Assembly: GCA_014529385.2 (NCBI GenBank)
Contig: CM043961.1
Coordinates: forward strand, 12,338,478-12,402,477
Source of the DNA: Adiantum capillus-veneris
Lineage: Eukaryota; Streptophyta; Polypodiopsida; Polypodiales; Pteridaceae
Length of the DNA: 64,000 nt
Direction: 5' to 3'
Under the pieces are notes generated by a model, which worked only from the letters and a program-made list of their open reading frames with translations, did not search any database and was not told the origin of the DNA. Below are positions 26,567 through 42,811 of the stretch, piece after piece. Numbering within the stretch: the first letter of the stretch is position 1; every line of letters begins with the position of its first letter. The position numbers were made by a program, and so were the translations under genes.

Positions 26567-26806
26567 ATATCCCATTTTGCATAGTAGTGATACCTTTTTG
26601 CTATGCCACTAAAAACCACCTTATAATGGGACAATACCCCCGCTTAAACAAAGTGTGAAAGAATAAGTGTTATCATCATACAGGGTAGGCAACCCCTGTC
26701 CACTCTCTGTCGCCCTCCCCAAGCGATGGCACTTGTAGGCTCGCGCAGTTGAGGGCGGTCGAATGCATTCATCCTACTTGCTCTGGGAGCATGCACACCA
26801 TCCCCC

Positions 26807-26814
26807 TATATAAA
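26807..26814 (+). promoter_or_regulatory. Candidate TATA box for the CACTA transcript
   Basis: TATATAAA stands inside CCCCCTATATAAACTGAGG, a typical plant TATA context, about 640 bp from the left end and upstream of both transposase ORFs. A start site near 26840 would be expected. No experimental support. Confidence 0.5.
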
Positions 26815-26929
26815 CTGAGGTGAGAGCATACTCTGGCCGTCACTTAGCCTATTCTCGTCACTGTCTGAACTTGCTAAAGAAATGGAGCTTGCAGCTTAAG
26901 CAACACAGGTGTTATGTTTTACCTCACTG

Positions 26930-27660
26930 CCAATTCCGGTTTTGGTTTGTTCTTTGTTGTAATGCTATGCATGGTTGATAAAGATTGGAGCCGTCTGTTT
27001 TATACATTGTATAGTGGTCATAATCATAAGAAGAACAAACGGTTGCACCATGGCATGAATGACTTAGGTCTTGAGACCTCGATTTGCATTTAAAATAGGG
27101 ATGGTCTCTGTTGAAGACTTGCACGAACACAACATAAGTTGATGCAGGAGGTTGTACTTAACTCTGTACTAACCGCTGAGGGTTGCTTGTTACATTATAT
27201 AATGATCCTCTTTAAACTGTTGTGCAATCGTATGATTGGCTGGGGTCTTGAGACCTCGTTTTGGTAGCAGTTTCTGTTGAAACACTGGCATGGACCGAGT
27301 CTTTTTTTTTTTTGCAAGTAGTTATAGGCTCTATGCTAGCAGCTGAGGGTTGTTGTTTTCACTAATGGTTTTCATATCTACCTGGCATATTGCCGCTACA
27401 GGTGTGTCAGGTAATGGTTTGCTCTGAACTAGCCAATAAAGGCTACTTTTTACACTATAAAAAATCTTTGTTGAGCCATCGCATAGTTGGCTTGGGTCTT
27501 GGACCTTGTTTTTCATTTGGTGATGGCTTCTGTCGAACACTGGCTAGGACTGAGTGTTTCTAGCAGGAGAATATAGGCTGTGTGCTAGCAGCTAAGGGTT
27601 GTTATTTTCACTAACTGGTTATCATACCTACCTAGTAAATTTCCGATACAGCAGTGAGTT
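26930..27660. repeat. Diverged tandem repeats (about 180-250 bp units)
   Basis: The words CTGAGGGTTG and GTCTTGAGACCTCG recur (27068, 27247, 27497 for the latter, the last degenerate). AGCTGAGGGTTGTTGTTTTC near 27344 recurs near 27589 with a few changes, a 245-bp step. No coding potential. Confidence 0.6.
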
Positions 27661-28748
27661 GCTCTGGTCGTAACCACTACAGAAATCTCTTGGATATTCA
27701 ATGTTTTTTTTAAAAAAAGGGGGAGAGCATGACTGGCAGGTGTTGGTCTTTCTCTTTGATAAACTATTGCCACGCTCAGGCTTATGAACAGTATCACCAT
27801 TGGGATTTCACATCAGATAAGGGGATGAGGTGTTTTTTAAATACCTATGACTATTGAAACTTTAAGGCATCATACTCAAACAAGGCCGGACACTACCGTC
27901 CTTTATGGGATGCTAATAACTTGGCATTCTGAAGGTAAGTGTATAGCTGTTACTTTCGGCTTTGGAAAAAAGCTATGGTTGGTGATCTATAAGTCCACTT
28001 AGTATAGATGGAGTTTTTGATACTCTGTTGATTGGTCATACTGTCATTTTAATTGTTGTAAAAAGGGAGATTTTTTCATTAACCTCTTCTGATACCATTG
28101 GGCATCTTACACAGTTTAAGTTGTTCTTGACCTCTCTTTGTGTAAAGGAATACTAATGACACCTTGAGATTGTTACTCCCGAAAATAAGTATATGGTTAC
28201 TACTGCAAAGCATAGCTACCAAGCTATGGTTAAAAAAAAATATCTTACGATGGTTATATTGAGATATGGATTCTTGGTGGGCTTCACAGCTCAATACAAA
28301 AGGTAGAAGGTAACACTCACTTTTGATGTAAATAAGTAAAGACTACTATCATACAAGCTCTAATAAATAACCTAGCTTGTCTAACGTAAATAAAATCTGT
28401 AAGATGGACATGGATAACAACCGATAGGGTCCATTGATACCTGTAAAACACATCCAAGGCTAACTGAATTGTTGTCTTGTTTGGATGGATGCAGGTAAGG
28501 ACTCTATCCTATCTTGGAGGGTTTTCTTTTCTTTGGCAAGCAACCTTACTTTAATGAAGTACTCACTGAGGAACGGGGAAGTTCTTCTACTACTGGTCTA
28601 ACTGAAAGAGGATCTCTTTCCTACAATCATTGTACCTAAATAATTCTGATATTGAGTTATTTTTGTACATATCTGTTCATTGTTCCTTGGCCAGCTGTCT
28701 TTTGAATGTAAAAATTCAATTATGTCTTACTAGTTAAGATTTAAACAG

Positions 28749-28859
<111 letters not shown>

Positions 28860-28898
28860 AGGAGAGGAAGGAGAGCCAGGTATGCTCCTTCCCTTTCC

Positions 28899-29032
<134 letters not shown>

Positions 29033-29354
29033 ACTACTGACAAGTCCTTGGTCACAGACTCACCTTGCATATCCCCGTGGAACCTATTTTATGAACATAG
29101 TTGTGTAGTAGACAACATGCCTCACAATTTTCAACATCTAGCTATGTCCTTCTGGGATTTGAAGTGCCCTTGGATTCTTTATACTTTCCTAATCCATGTA
29201 CTTGCTTACCAAACCTCCTTGGATTTACCTCACTGTGCGGGTTTTGGTGCATGCATTATACACCTTAAAAATAGTACCATTTTCTTGGGTAGTTCTCTTA
29301 CTGCTTATATCTCGCCAGCACAGCTCTAGGCACTTTACTTGCCTTGCATAGTAT

Positions 29355-29480
<126 letters not shown>

Positions 29481-29774
29481 ATCGTTCGTACATGAATTTG
29501 GACTGATACCTAATTTTGGACTCCAATTTATGGCTTACCAAAGTTGGTGGTTGTGATAAATAAAGACTTTATTTTAAGAGGACGTGTGTACCTCCTATGG
29601 TGCATGCACCACACACGCACCTGCACTCCAGATAAAATTGGATATTATTGGTTTTTTCTTCTCCACATCCTCACTTTTTTATCATTTTTAGGAGTGATGC
29701 TCAACCCACGAATGCGTAGGTCCGCGCTGAGTCAGTGACCACTGGCACATTTTCGACCCACCATAGGTTCTCTC

Positions 29775-29946
<172 letters not shown>

Positions 29947-30023
29947 GACTTCAGGAATTTCAGAATACTGTCATCTCCACTCACACTAATAGGCGCAGAA
30001 CTGAGGCAAGAGGATCGTTCAGT

Positions 30024-33170
<3,147 letters not shown>

Positions 33171-33180
33171 TGTGTTTTTG

Positions 33181-33280
33181 AGAGAGAGAGAGAGAGAAGA
33201 AGAAGAAGAATAAGAAGAAGAAGAGAGAGAGAGAGAGAGAGAGAAGAAGAAGAAGAAGAAGAAGAAGAAGAAGAAGAAGA
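33181..33280. repeat. GA and GAA mixed simple repeat
   Basis: Alternating (GA)n and (GAA)n blocks. Confidence 0.9.
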
Positions 33281-33448
33281 GAGTTTTAACGTCGTAGGAA
33301 ACTATCCCAAGAGACCTTAAAGATCTAGATGACGAGGAGTTGAACTCAAGACCTGTTATTCAAGAGGGAAATGGCATAACCAATCTACCACACTGGGGTG
33401 ATAGAAAGGTTATACCATTTTCCTCTTTTTATTGGCACACACACACAG

Positions 33449-33524
<76 letters not shown>

Positions 33525-33806
33525 GAGACGAAGAGAGTTTTAACGTCGTAGGAAACTATCCCAAGAGACCTTAAAGATCTAGCCAATGAGGAGTTGAACT
33601 CAAGACTTGTTATTCAAGAGGGAAATGGCATAACCAATCTACCACACTTGGGTGATAGAAAGGTTATACCATTTTCCTCTTTTTATTGGCACACATACAA
33701 ACCCACACACACACACACCTGAGAAGAAGAGAGTTTTAACATCGTAGGAAACTATCCCAAGAGACCTTAAAGATCTAGCCGACAAGGAGTTGAACTCAAG
33801 ACCTGT
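33281..33806 (-). repeat. Three tandem copies of a possible tRNA-derived SINE-like unit
   Basis: Units begin GAGTTTTAACGTCGTAGG at 33281, 33535 and 33731 (ACATCG in the last) and share about 145, 150 and 75 bp. On the minus strand each full unit has GTGGTAGATTGGTTATGCC (A-box-like) and about 40 bp later GAGTTCAACTCC (B-box-like), the spacing of a pol III internal promoter. Units 1 and 2 are separated by a (CA)n tract at 33438-33522. The tRNA relation is inferred from the two boxes only; no clover-leaf was checked. Confidence 0.5.
33438..33522. repeat. (CA)n microsatellite
   Basis: About 42 units with one GC interruption near 33449. Confidence 0.95.
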
Positions 33807-33904
33807 TGAACAAAGAGAAAGAGAGAGAGAATAAAAAACCAAAGAGAGAGAGGGGGAGAAGACGAAAGAGAGGTAAGGGGAGAAAACAAAGAGAGAAAGA
33901 GATT

Positions 33905-34145
33905 ATGTTAAAATTTAAATTAGATTAGGTTAAATTACATTTAGATTTATGTTTATGTTGAGTTTAAGATTAGGTTAGATTTAGATTTACGTTAGATTAG
34001 ATTTAGGTTTATTTTTAGGTTAGATTAGATTAGATTTAGTTTTATTTTGAGTTAGATTTACGTTAGATTAGATTTAGGTTTATTTACGTTAGATTAGATT
34101 AGATTTAGGTTTATTTTGAGTTTAAGATTAAATTAGATCTAGATT
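33905..34145. repeat. TTAGATT/TTTAGGTTT-rich minisatellite
   Basis: Irregular repeats of TTAGATTAGATTTAGGTTTA. Resemblance to the plant telomere repeat TTTAGGG is superficial: no GGG is present. Confidence 0.75.
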
Positions 34146-34803
34146 TCTGTTCGATGGACCATGCGGACCAGCAATTCCACCTGCATGTTCGACTGCTGCT
34201 GCCGAGAGAGAGAGAGCGAGAGCGCGCAAGAGCAAACGATGAATTTGAAATTTAAAATCATGTTATGAAGTGAGGCCCATTTACATCTATGTAGCTAGTA
34301 GCCCCATTGGTATGTCTTTTGCTCTTCAATGGAGCAAATCACCACATGTTCAATTAGGTTACATTTAAGATTAGATTTTGGATTGAGTTTTTATATTAGA
34401 GTCTACCTTCGAGATTACGATAAAAAAATTATAGTTAGACGAACGGTGATCTCTCTCTTCCTCTCTACAGATGTGACCTTAAGCTGGAAAGCTTTCAACG
34501 GCATGATACTCAGATTGGAGGCCAACATGTAGTGTGCTTAATAATCCCTCAAACAAAGATCTACTATGAAAAGATGTTAAGATGCTGTGAAATGCTACAG
34601 CTATAGAAGAGGCAAAGGGGTTTTGTCCACTACATGCACTATCATGTAGACATGGGTGTGTAGATTTCTTGTACCCACAAATATAGGCATTGAACAATAA
34701 AGACCATATTATAACCCGGTGGTTCTGATCTCCGTGCACCTCTAGACCGAGGTGTGCGGGGATTGGACATGACTAGAGAATGTGAGGCAGTTTACAGTGT
34801 GAA

Positions 34804-34806
<3 letters not shown>

Positions 34807-34883
<77 letters not shown>
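34807..34883. repeat. (GA)n microsatellite
   Basis: About 38 units, just upstream of the transposase ORF. Confidence 0.97.
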
Positions 34884-34886
<3 letters not shown>

Positions 34887-34950
34887 AAGACGGAGAATGC
34901 CAATAGACGATTAAATTTTTTGTCCAGGTTATAAGGTTTTTACCCTCGTT

Positions 34951-37338
34951 ATGAGTAGTGACGAGGATGTGGGGCCGTCCAACCAAAACACCTATCTCTC
35001 AACGAGGATCTTATGTCCTTGTAATCAATGCAAGCATGCTGTGCAACGGACAAGACGCATTTCTTTGCATCACGTTGATGAATTTGGCGGGTTTGATCCA
35101 TCTATTATAGATCGAATTTTTGCCAATTATAACTTGTCGAACTCTGACACTGACCAACAGGCAGCAATCTTGCAACCCAATAGACGCATTTGCAGGCGCT
35201 TTGGTCAAGTAGCACATGTGAGGCCACAAGATGTAGCCTCTGACAGCTCGGGGTATGATCATGCATACCACATTCCCAACGAGGCAATGTTTAAGCCCGA
35301 GATTGATGAAATGATTGAGACGATCATGGATTCAGAAAGGCTTATCTATGATGATATGAAAAGTGAAGCCGATACGCCATTGTATGATGGAGCACGTGTG
35401 TCTAGATTGAAGGCGCTCTTGGTTCTTCTCAACATGCAGACAAAGTTTGGATGGAGTGACACTAGCGTCACAATGATTTTCAAGTGATCTATTACAATGT
35501 GTTTACTTTAATAAAAAACTCTAGATGTATAAAGATCTTATAGATCTTTACACAGTTGTAACGTATTTTTTTCGTTGTGTAGATTGCTCAAAGAGCACAT
35601 ATTGCGAGGATAATGTGATGCCAGATTTCAGAGAGGAAGCAAGAAAGATTTTGCAAAACCTGGGGATGGATTACAATTCGAACCACGCTTGTCCTAACGA
35701 CTGCATTCATTTCAGAGGGGAATACATAGACATGGAGAAGTGTTCAAAATGTGATTCCGAGAGATATTGAGTAGATCTCCACGGAACAAAAATTCCACAA
35801 AAGGTTTTGCGACATTTTTCTCTGCTTCCTCGCATCAAGCATTTCTTCAAATGTAAGTCCATGGCCGCCCTAGCATCATGGCATGAGGAGAATAAATCTT
35901 CGGAAGGTGTGCTACAAATTCTTGCAGATTGCGCAGCCTGGAAACATATAAATGAAACATGGTCGAATTTTGCCAGGGAAGCTTGAAATTTGCGTCTAGT
36001 CCTGGCTATGGATGGCGTAAATACATTTGGTCAAAGATCAACATCTTACATTGTATGGCTCGTTGTCATCCTCAACTAAAACATTCCCCTGTGGTTGACT
36101 ACGAAGAAGCGGCACCTATGGCTAAGCTTGATTGTGCCGGGGCGGTATAAAGTGAAGAATATGGGTGTGTATCTTCGTCCATTATTGGAAGAGCTACAAC
36201 AATTATGGATTGGCATAGAAGTGGTGGATATGAGCCGACACACAGGTCGACGAAATGCTTTGATCAGAGGTATTCTAATGTGGACCATGCATGACTATCT
36301 CGGACTAACAGAATGCTCATGTGATTTACACTTAAACTCAAACACTGTAAATCTTGGTTTTTCTCAAGCTTATCTATTCTCATGTGTATACATGCAGGGC
36401 TTCAAACAAGAGGATACAGAGCATGTGTCACATGTGGACCCAAAATACTTTGTTTCAACATGCTCTTGGCATGGCTTTGGAACATTCAAGCGTATTTATA
36501 CGACTTGAAAAAACCAAGCAACATTGCACTGGAAATGCGGGATGTTGCCTTCGCAATCCAAACCCGTTGGTTAGAATCTACATAGTCAAATCGCTTGGTA
36601 AGACCCTTTGTATAAACTGCTCAACTAGCAAGTAACAGTAGCCAACATAGTCAACCGTGTACATAATGATTGGACTCAACTTGAAAAGTTGAATTTGTCT
36701 ACTACAACGTGTTAGATTGTGGAATTCTTTCCTTGAAAGTATAATGGGAATAGATCAAACTGTGATCATCAATGCCTATGGAGTGATTTAGTAATTACCC
36801 ACTGGGTCTTACCCCAAAACTGTGCTTCCATAGACACTTGTAGTGCTATAGAGAGAGCATGAGATCCACACAAGTGAAAAGCCTAGCTCTTATGGACAAC
36901 GAAGATGTCTCAACTATTTGCTGTCTCTAGAATCTATAATATAGATCAACAGATGTGTGTTTAAGATTATCAAAAACTCAACTTGAGCGTCGTACTAAAA
37001 ACATGTAGTGCAAAAATGACACCCAAAACGTCCGTTATGACAAGACTCTTGCTTGCCCATGAATGCGGATGGGTAATCCATTTGATAGATCTGTTCAAAC
37101 TAGAGGAAAATCACCCAAAGAATGCCAACAGTTGGGTCGTACCCAAGATCTGACAATGGCTCTTAGCCAGCCTGTGTGTGGCTCATAGACCTTATGGCAA
37201 GTAGTGTTCAATCGACGAACCGATGAAGATGAATGTGAATGGCATCTTGGCCAAGTTCTAGCTAAGAAGTAGAGCACCTTGGCTCAAACTGACTCACAAG
37301 CAAAACATGTATCAAAGCTTCTTATAAAGTTTTCCTTA

Positions 37339-37382
<44 letters not shown>

Positions 37383-38589
37383 ACGAGAGAGAAGAAGAGC
37401 ATGCTGTGCTGAGGAAGTTTCCTTAAATTTCTAGAGTCTGTTGTGCTCTTACATATATTATGCCTGACTGGCAGCTTATCCTACAAGCATGCAACAATCT
37501 GCCTTTATAACGCTCTCATCAAGAGAGTGAACAGAAAACACAGGCCACAGCTTGACTCACTTACCATGTATGGGGTTGTGACTTTAAAAAAATGACTTAA
37601 AAATTGGCACTTTGCTTGTGAAAGAAGTCCTAGATTTAGGTTCCTTTTAATTTTGGTATGTGTTGACAGCAACCCAAAAATCATGTTAAACAATCCCGTA
37701 CCTATCTTGTCCTTGACAGAGTTGCTAGTGGGATAGCGGAAGCGTATTTCATGAGGTGGTAGAATTGTATCATGTGCAATGTACGACTAGTAACTTTCTA
37801 GATGTTTGAATGGCCACTCATAATCTTTGTTGGTTTTAGTATAAGTCATACACAACAACATGGTGTAAAGGTTGATATTTTAGGGTGGAACGGATCGACA
37901 AAAAGCGTTTTACTCAAGATTGTGGAATCATGGAAAAATTTTAAACAGTCAAGTTGACAACGGTCCTCTGATGCAGATCCTGTGGTGGCGGAACTCACTT
38001 ACTTAGGCATGCTACAAGAGATTTTGAGGATCGATTATAGAGGATTTTTTGTCGACTTGTTTGACGTGCAATGGTTCAAGATAATCATGGAGGGTCGCAA
38101 CGCTACTGTGCATAGAGGAAAGCCTGGTTTTCTTGAGGTGGATTCAACTAAGAAATGGACTGACCTAAGAGATAGTTTTGTACTACCCGAGCGTTGTGAA
38201 CAAGTAAGTATGTAAATAGTTAACATCCAATTTTAGAAGTTATGTGCTTGGAAGCTCTCATGTAAGTTATGTGGCTCTGGCAGGTGATATTTCATCCTAC
38301 AAAGTCTGCATCAAACTGGTGGTACGTCATAGAGGTAGCCCCTCGCAGTGCACGGACGTATGAAGGCTACCATGTGCCAATCACAACGGCATCAATGGAG
38401 GAGATCGGAGAAGATGCTCAGTCAGAAGCCACTGAGGTGGTGCCAGACGAGCATCGAGCTGCTACTCTCTATGGGGTGCATGTAGACGATCTACAAAATG
38501 AAACGGAGGACATCTGTTTAAACGAAGAGCTCTATATAGATATAGGAAGTTATGCTGAGCTTTGCAAGGATGAGAGAGAGATCTCTTAA
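34951..38589 (+). pseudogene. CACTA TNP2-like transposase (broken, with introns)
   Basis: The gene starts at ATG 34951. The first exon (to 35487) has the N-terminal zinc-like ILCPCNQCKH and the DTPLYDGARVSRLKALLVLL block. 35525-35770 holds the KILQNLGMDY and HACPNDCIHFRGEY blocks with a CSKC pair. About 35800-36300 holds the TNP2 core: LPRIKHFFKC, WHEENKSSEGVL, LAMDGVNTFG, LIVPGRYKVK and YLRPLLEELQQLW. 37880-38210 and, after a likely intron ending at CAG 38283, 38284-38589 match the C-terminal DUF4216-type domain (GMLQEILRIDYRGFFVDLF, then NWWYVIEVAPR). Several stops and frame changes and a poorly coding stretch (36.6-37.8 kb) make it inactive. Role: binding and cutting of the CACTA ends. Confidence 0.8.
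37342..37377. repeat. (GA)n microsatellite
   Basis: About 18 units, inside the decayed transposase. Confidence 0.9.
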
Positions 38590-39071
38590 AGCCATAAATA
38601 TTGTATTTAAACAATTAAGCTCCGTTTTATAATATATATTGTATTTACGTGGCTTTTTGTCCATTTCTGTCTATATGCGTCATTGCATCATTGTATTTAA
38701 TGGTCTTTGCATCCACTCCAGGTACGTATGCTCTAGGTATGTTCTCACAAGCAGGGACGACGAGCACTGCGCTCCGAGTGGGATGGAGCTGAAGCTGCAA
38801 TCATGAAGCTGGTCTGCTCAATATAGATGCTGCTCGTCCCACTGCTAGATCTAGTTGATCGGGTGAAAGAGACACTAAGAAGCACTACTACTGCTTCTCA
38901 TCGTCTCTTTCACTTGATCAATTAGATTTAGTGGTGGGGCAAGCAAATTCTATGAGCATACCTTCGTGATGCAGCTTCAGTCTCCATCGCACCCGGAGCG
39001 CAATGCTTTTACAAATTCACAGAAATTCAACAGAATCTCTCTGCACAGGAATCCCTCCCCCTTTATGAGTC

Positions 39072-39073
<2 letters not shown>

Positions 39074-39103
<30 letters not shown>
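39074..39103. repeat. (CT)n microsatellite
   Basis: Short CT run before the second CACTA gene. Confidence 0.85.
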
Positions 39104-39171
39104 ACTTGTCCATGTTTTCTTCTCCATTCATTCAATATTAAGTTTAAATGTTCATGTGTTTAATGCAGGTA

Positions 39172-40502
39172 TGGATGATGAGGAGTTTCTTTCTTCTTTG
39201 TCACCCTAGCAGAGACAGTGGTACGTGGAGCGTCATCACTCTGGATCACCATCACGCGTTCCTACTCCTTTAGCGTCTCCCTCTATTTCGGAGCATTCAG
39301 CGCACTTCGAAGCTTCGATGTCGACGAGATGATCTTCACACTCGTCTAGGCACGGGCACTCTAGTGGTGGCGGTGGTGGTTGTTATGGGGATGCCGCCGC
39401 CGATGCCTCAACACCGCCTCGTGTTTGAAGAGGCTCTTTATCCTCCCCTTCTTTTCCCGTCCCCACACCAGCCAGGACATTGCCATCTACACCAAGTTTT
39501 GCACGACTGACGGACGTTCCTAGCGGCTACACACCACTAGCTACTCCTCTAGGAGTCACTCCAGTCGACACTCCTCGCTTTGGGGCCCAGACTCCAGTGG
39601 AGACACCTGACGTCCATACCCCCGTCGACACGCCTCTAGAGACCCCTGTCGGGACACCTAGGTTCACGCGTGACCAGCGAGAGGGCTTGCCTTACTTCGT
39701 CGACTTCAGCGGAGGCATAATCTTGGATGATGAAGGCAAGAAGGTGATCTTGCGCATGCGCAGTCTTTGCTCTCATGTGTTTAGACACTACATACTAAAC
39801 ACTTGGAGTGAAGTACCAAGTGATTTAAAAGACAGAGTCATCAGCATGCTGCATGACGAGTTTTCCGTTTCAACATGGGATGATCGCTTCAATGAAGACC
39901 TGATGAAGGTTTGTATGCGCGAATACTGCAAGCACAAGCGTTTCGAAGTGCAAAAAGCAATTAAGCATAGGTGGAACATACGAGATTGGCTGGCCAAAGA
40001 AGTTTTGAAGAATGCCAAGAAAGCAGTGCGCGAGAATCCCGACAAGTGGAAGCAACAAAAAGAGGCAGCCAGAGCACGAGTAGAGGCAGGGAGCTTGCAC
40101 CACTTGGGGAGCGGCGGGTGGGCATCATTTGAGGCCGATTTTGTAAGTGGTCTTGTATTGCTCTTTAGGTTTGATAGTTTAGGGTTTAGGGGTTTCTAAA
40201 TTCTAACATAATGGATTCTTTGTATGTTTCGACAATGGTCGATGACAGGACATGACCCCACACCGTACGAACGCGAGTATGCAGACAGGAAGGGCTTAAA
40301 CGCCCTGATGGACATTCTGAGTTCTCATGGCGGTATGGTTAGTAGTAGGGTTTACTCTTTTCTATTTTTTGTATTGTTTTATAAATTATATGTTTGTACT
40401 TATAGAAAGCTGTCTTATTGTTTTTTTTGCAGAATCCGACAGATACGCCGCTTGGACGCGATGAGACGGCTGATTAGACGACGTCAATCTAGCCGTAGCT
40501 AG
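39172..40502 (+). pseudogene. CACTA second ORF, Transposase_24-like (TNPA position)
   Basis: One frame runs from ATG 39172 (MDDEEFLSSLSP) to about 40142 with three stops in its first 90 codons (near 39208, 39331 and 39427). The part from 39480 is open for 220 codons. After a Thr/Pro-rich stretch with repeated VDTP/VETP words, it has ILRMRSLCSHVFRHYIL, then HRWNIRDWLAKEV and ENPDKWKQQKEAARARV, and a HHLGSGGWASFEADF block typical of this plant En/Spm-associated family. A likely intron (donor at 40143, GTAAGT) is followed by an exon with DPTPYEREYADRKGLNALMD and a last short exon after TTTTTTGCAG near 40433. Expected role: DNA-binding helper that recognises subterminal motifs. Confidence 0.75.
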
Positions 40503-40937
40503 ATAACATTAGTTTCCTTTTGTTATAGCATATGTATCATGAGATGACGCTTATAAGTCTTTTTGAAAACCATGTATATTTTTTCAATAATGACAATGGT
40601 GTTGTAACTATTACATTTGCAAAGTTTAACAATCAAGTGATTTTGCCTATGATGTGTACAATTGTCATTGATTTACTTTCATCAATTTGCTTTTGCTAGT
40701 TTTGTATCTTTATTCTACAAACAATACTATGGATGATGAAGTAAACAATACTATGGATGATGGAGTTAATGGTTATATTGTCTTGTGGGTGACTACTTGG
40801 GGTCTATATCTAAGCTTGCACTTTCTTTCAAAGGTGAATCTGGGCTTATCATGGATTTATTTAGGTTTACTCAATTATTGAAACATTCAATATGGTTGGT
40901 CAGTGCCAGGGCATTGAGTGCCATGCCACCAAATTTT

Positions 40938-41219
40938 TTCTCTCTCGGGCGTCACCATGACCGTCACTATATAAGGCTCTGCAGCATTCGCTATAAACGT
41001 CGCTATAGGTGGCCTATAAACATCGCTATGATTGTCGCTATAGGCGTCACTATATAGCGATGGCTATAGCGACACATATAGAGACCGTTATAGCAATGCC
41101 CATAGCGACGTTCCCGTATCGACGCTGTTAGCGACGGTCTTAGAGACGTCGGGGAGTATAAAAACCCAATGTATTTCCGTCGCTAACAACGTCACAAGTG
41201 CACATAACCTCGTGTAGTG
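40938..41219. repeat. Right subterminal and terminal repeats of the CACTA element
   Basis: More than ten variants of TATAGCGACG or its complement, ending in GTGCACATAACCTCGTGTAGTG-type sequence. The word ATAGCAATGCCCATAGCGAC occurs both here (near 41091) and at the left end (near 26260) in the same orientation. Confidence 0.8.
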
Positions 41220-41390
41220 ACCAAAAGTCAATTCTTGAGTCTGACTATTCTAGTGGTTTCTCCCTGGATCTATTTTATGCCCTTTTGGCCCACCTTTTGA
41301 CCTCTACTGATAATAGTGGTTTAGGAGAAAGTACTTCAAATCTTATCACTTTTTTACCTGTCATATATCAGCTCAAAATTCCCAAAAGGT

Positions 41391-41974
41391 ACATGGATCG
41401 CGATCCAGGTTTGACAAGATTTGGCATGACCTTTGGTGTGGTTGTGGCAGAGGGTGTGGTGATACTCTTTCCCAAATCTTTTTGGATTTGACCCACTTTT
41501 TGCAGGCCAAAAGCAAGATTTTTTGTCTGCTTCGTTGTTTTTTGCAAACAACTCCTTTTTTGGCATTCTGATCAGGTTTTTTTACTTTTTTGCTGTGGAC
41601 CCTTTGAGAAAAGTTTTTCCCTTAGTTCTCAGGAGTGCACCGATCAATTTTCCTTGACAATTGTCAACCAGGTACATGGATCATGATCATGTTTGACAGC
41701 ATCTGGTCATGATTTTTTCTCCTACTGGCTCCTTGCTTTTAGTTGAACCCAATTCTCACCCCTTTTTGAATTTGGACAAATAAAAGTTCAGTTTTCCCAA
41801 ATTTTCTCAATTTTCACAGCTTTCCTTTGGTCAACCCAGTTTCTTGATTTGGATGTTCTTTTAACACTCTATTTTTGACCAAACTCAAGATTATGATTTC
41901 TGAGAGTCAATTTTAAGCAAAGGAGACAATTTCTACTCACTTGGCTTGAAAGGTACGTGGATCGCGATCCTTGT
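41391..41974. repeat. Leader palindromes of element A, copies 3-5
   Basis: ACATGGATCGCGATCCAGGT (centre 41400.5), ACATGGATCATGATCATGT (centre 41683.5) and GTGGATCGCGATCC (centre 41964.5), each preceded by AGGT. Spacing is 283 and 281 bp. With the CACTA and one ACC removed, copies 2 and 3 are 290 bp apart. Confidence 0.85.
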
Positions 41975-42483
41975 TGGGCAGGTAAACTGGAAGAAATCTG
42001 CACAATTTGTCTCCTGCGAGCTTGTATATCCCCTTTTGCCAAGTTTTGTTGAGTTTAGTTCAGCTTTGAAGCTCTAAACATCAATTTTACAACTTTTCAG
42101 AGTTATGGTCTTTGGCACCAAAATAAGGTTTTGGACAATTTCTTCCCTAATTCTTTTGGCCACAATACTTAGCCTACTCCTATAAACTGAAATATATGCA
42201 CAAACATAATTGAATTTAACAATACAGAAACAACAAAAAAATATATGGTGAAACAGTCCTTTCCAAGCATGAGAAAATCAAAGAACGAAATAATATTTTG
42301 TACTTCACTCATAGCTTTCTTTGCTCATAAGGAGTAGCACTAGCTGGTTTTGGACTCCACTCTCTACTAAGCCCTAAACCTACGTCTAGCTGCTTTACAG
42401 TCTAAGTGTAAACAAAATGGGTGTCAAAATCTTTGAAAGGGATTTTTCATACAACTAGGTCACTCACCACCTAAGGATCAACT

Positions 42484-42764
42484 CGTTGAAGATGATGAAA
42501 CAGGAAACAGAAGGAAGACAGCAACTCAGAGTAGGAAGAAGATGGAGAAGGAGAAGACACAGAGCTTGTGTACGAGATCTCTGTAGTCTCTCTCTCTGTA
42601 TTGGAATAATAGTTATGTGTACAAACTCAGAGCAACAAAGCTTATATGAAACCCTAAGAGATAAGGTGTCCTTTCACACCGGATGTCCAGGGGGAAAAAA
42701 CCCAGTGGGAGAAAAGTGCCCCTGGTGAAGCGCGTATACACACTAACACTACTACATGTCTACA
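42484..42764 (-). repeat. 3' LTR of the mini-Copia
   Basis: 281 bp. Its outer terminal base is C instead of T (CGTTGAAG against TGTTGAAG). GA-rich start, ends ...GTCTACA on the plus strand. Confidence 0.9.
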
Positions 42765-42776
42765 AATCCCCCCTGT
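42765..42776 (-). promoter_or_regulatory. Polypurine tract of the mini-Copia
   Basis: The minus strand reads ACAGGGGGGATT directly before the 3' LTR. Confidence 0.8.
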
Positions 42777-42811
42777 AGTGATAATGTGAATCCGTACAAG
42801 GTAGCAGATCA

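Noticed and set aside
33905-34145. Interstitial telomere repeat
   Set aside because: Words are TTAGATT and TTTAGGTTT without the GGG of TTTAGGG, and the array is irregular.
35011-35287. Minus-strand ORFs opposite the CACTA transposase
   Set aside because: Antisense shadows of a recognised plus-strand exon.
40938-41219. Host promoter with repeated GCGAC motifs
   Set aside because: The motifs are the subterminal repeats of the CACTA element, proven by the terminal sequence and ACC duplication.
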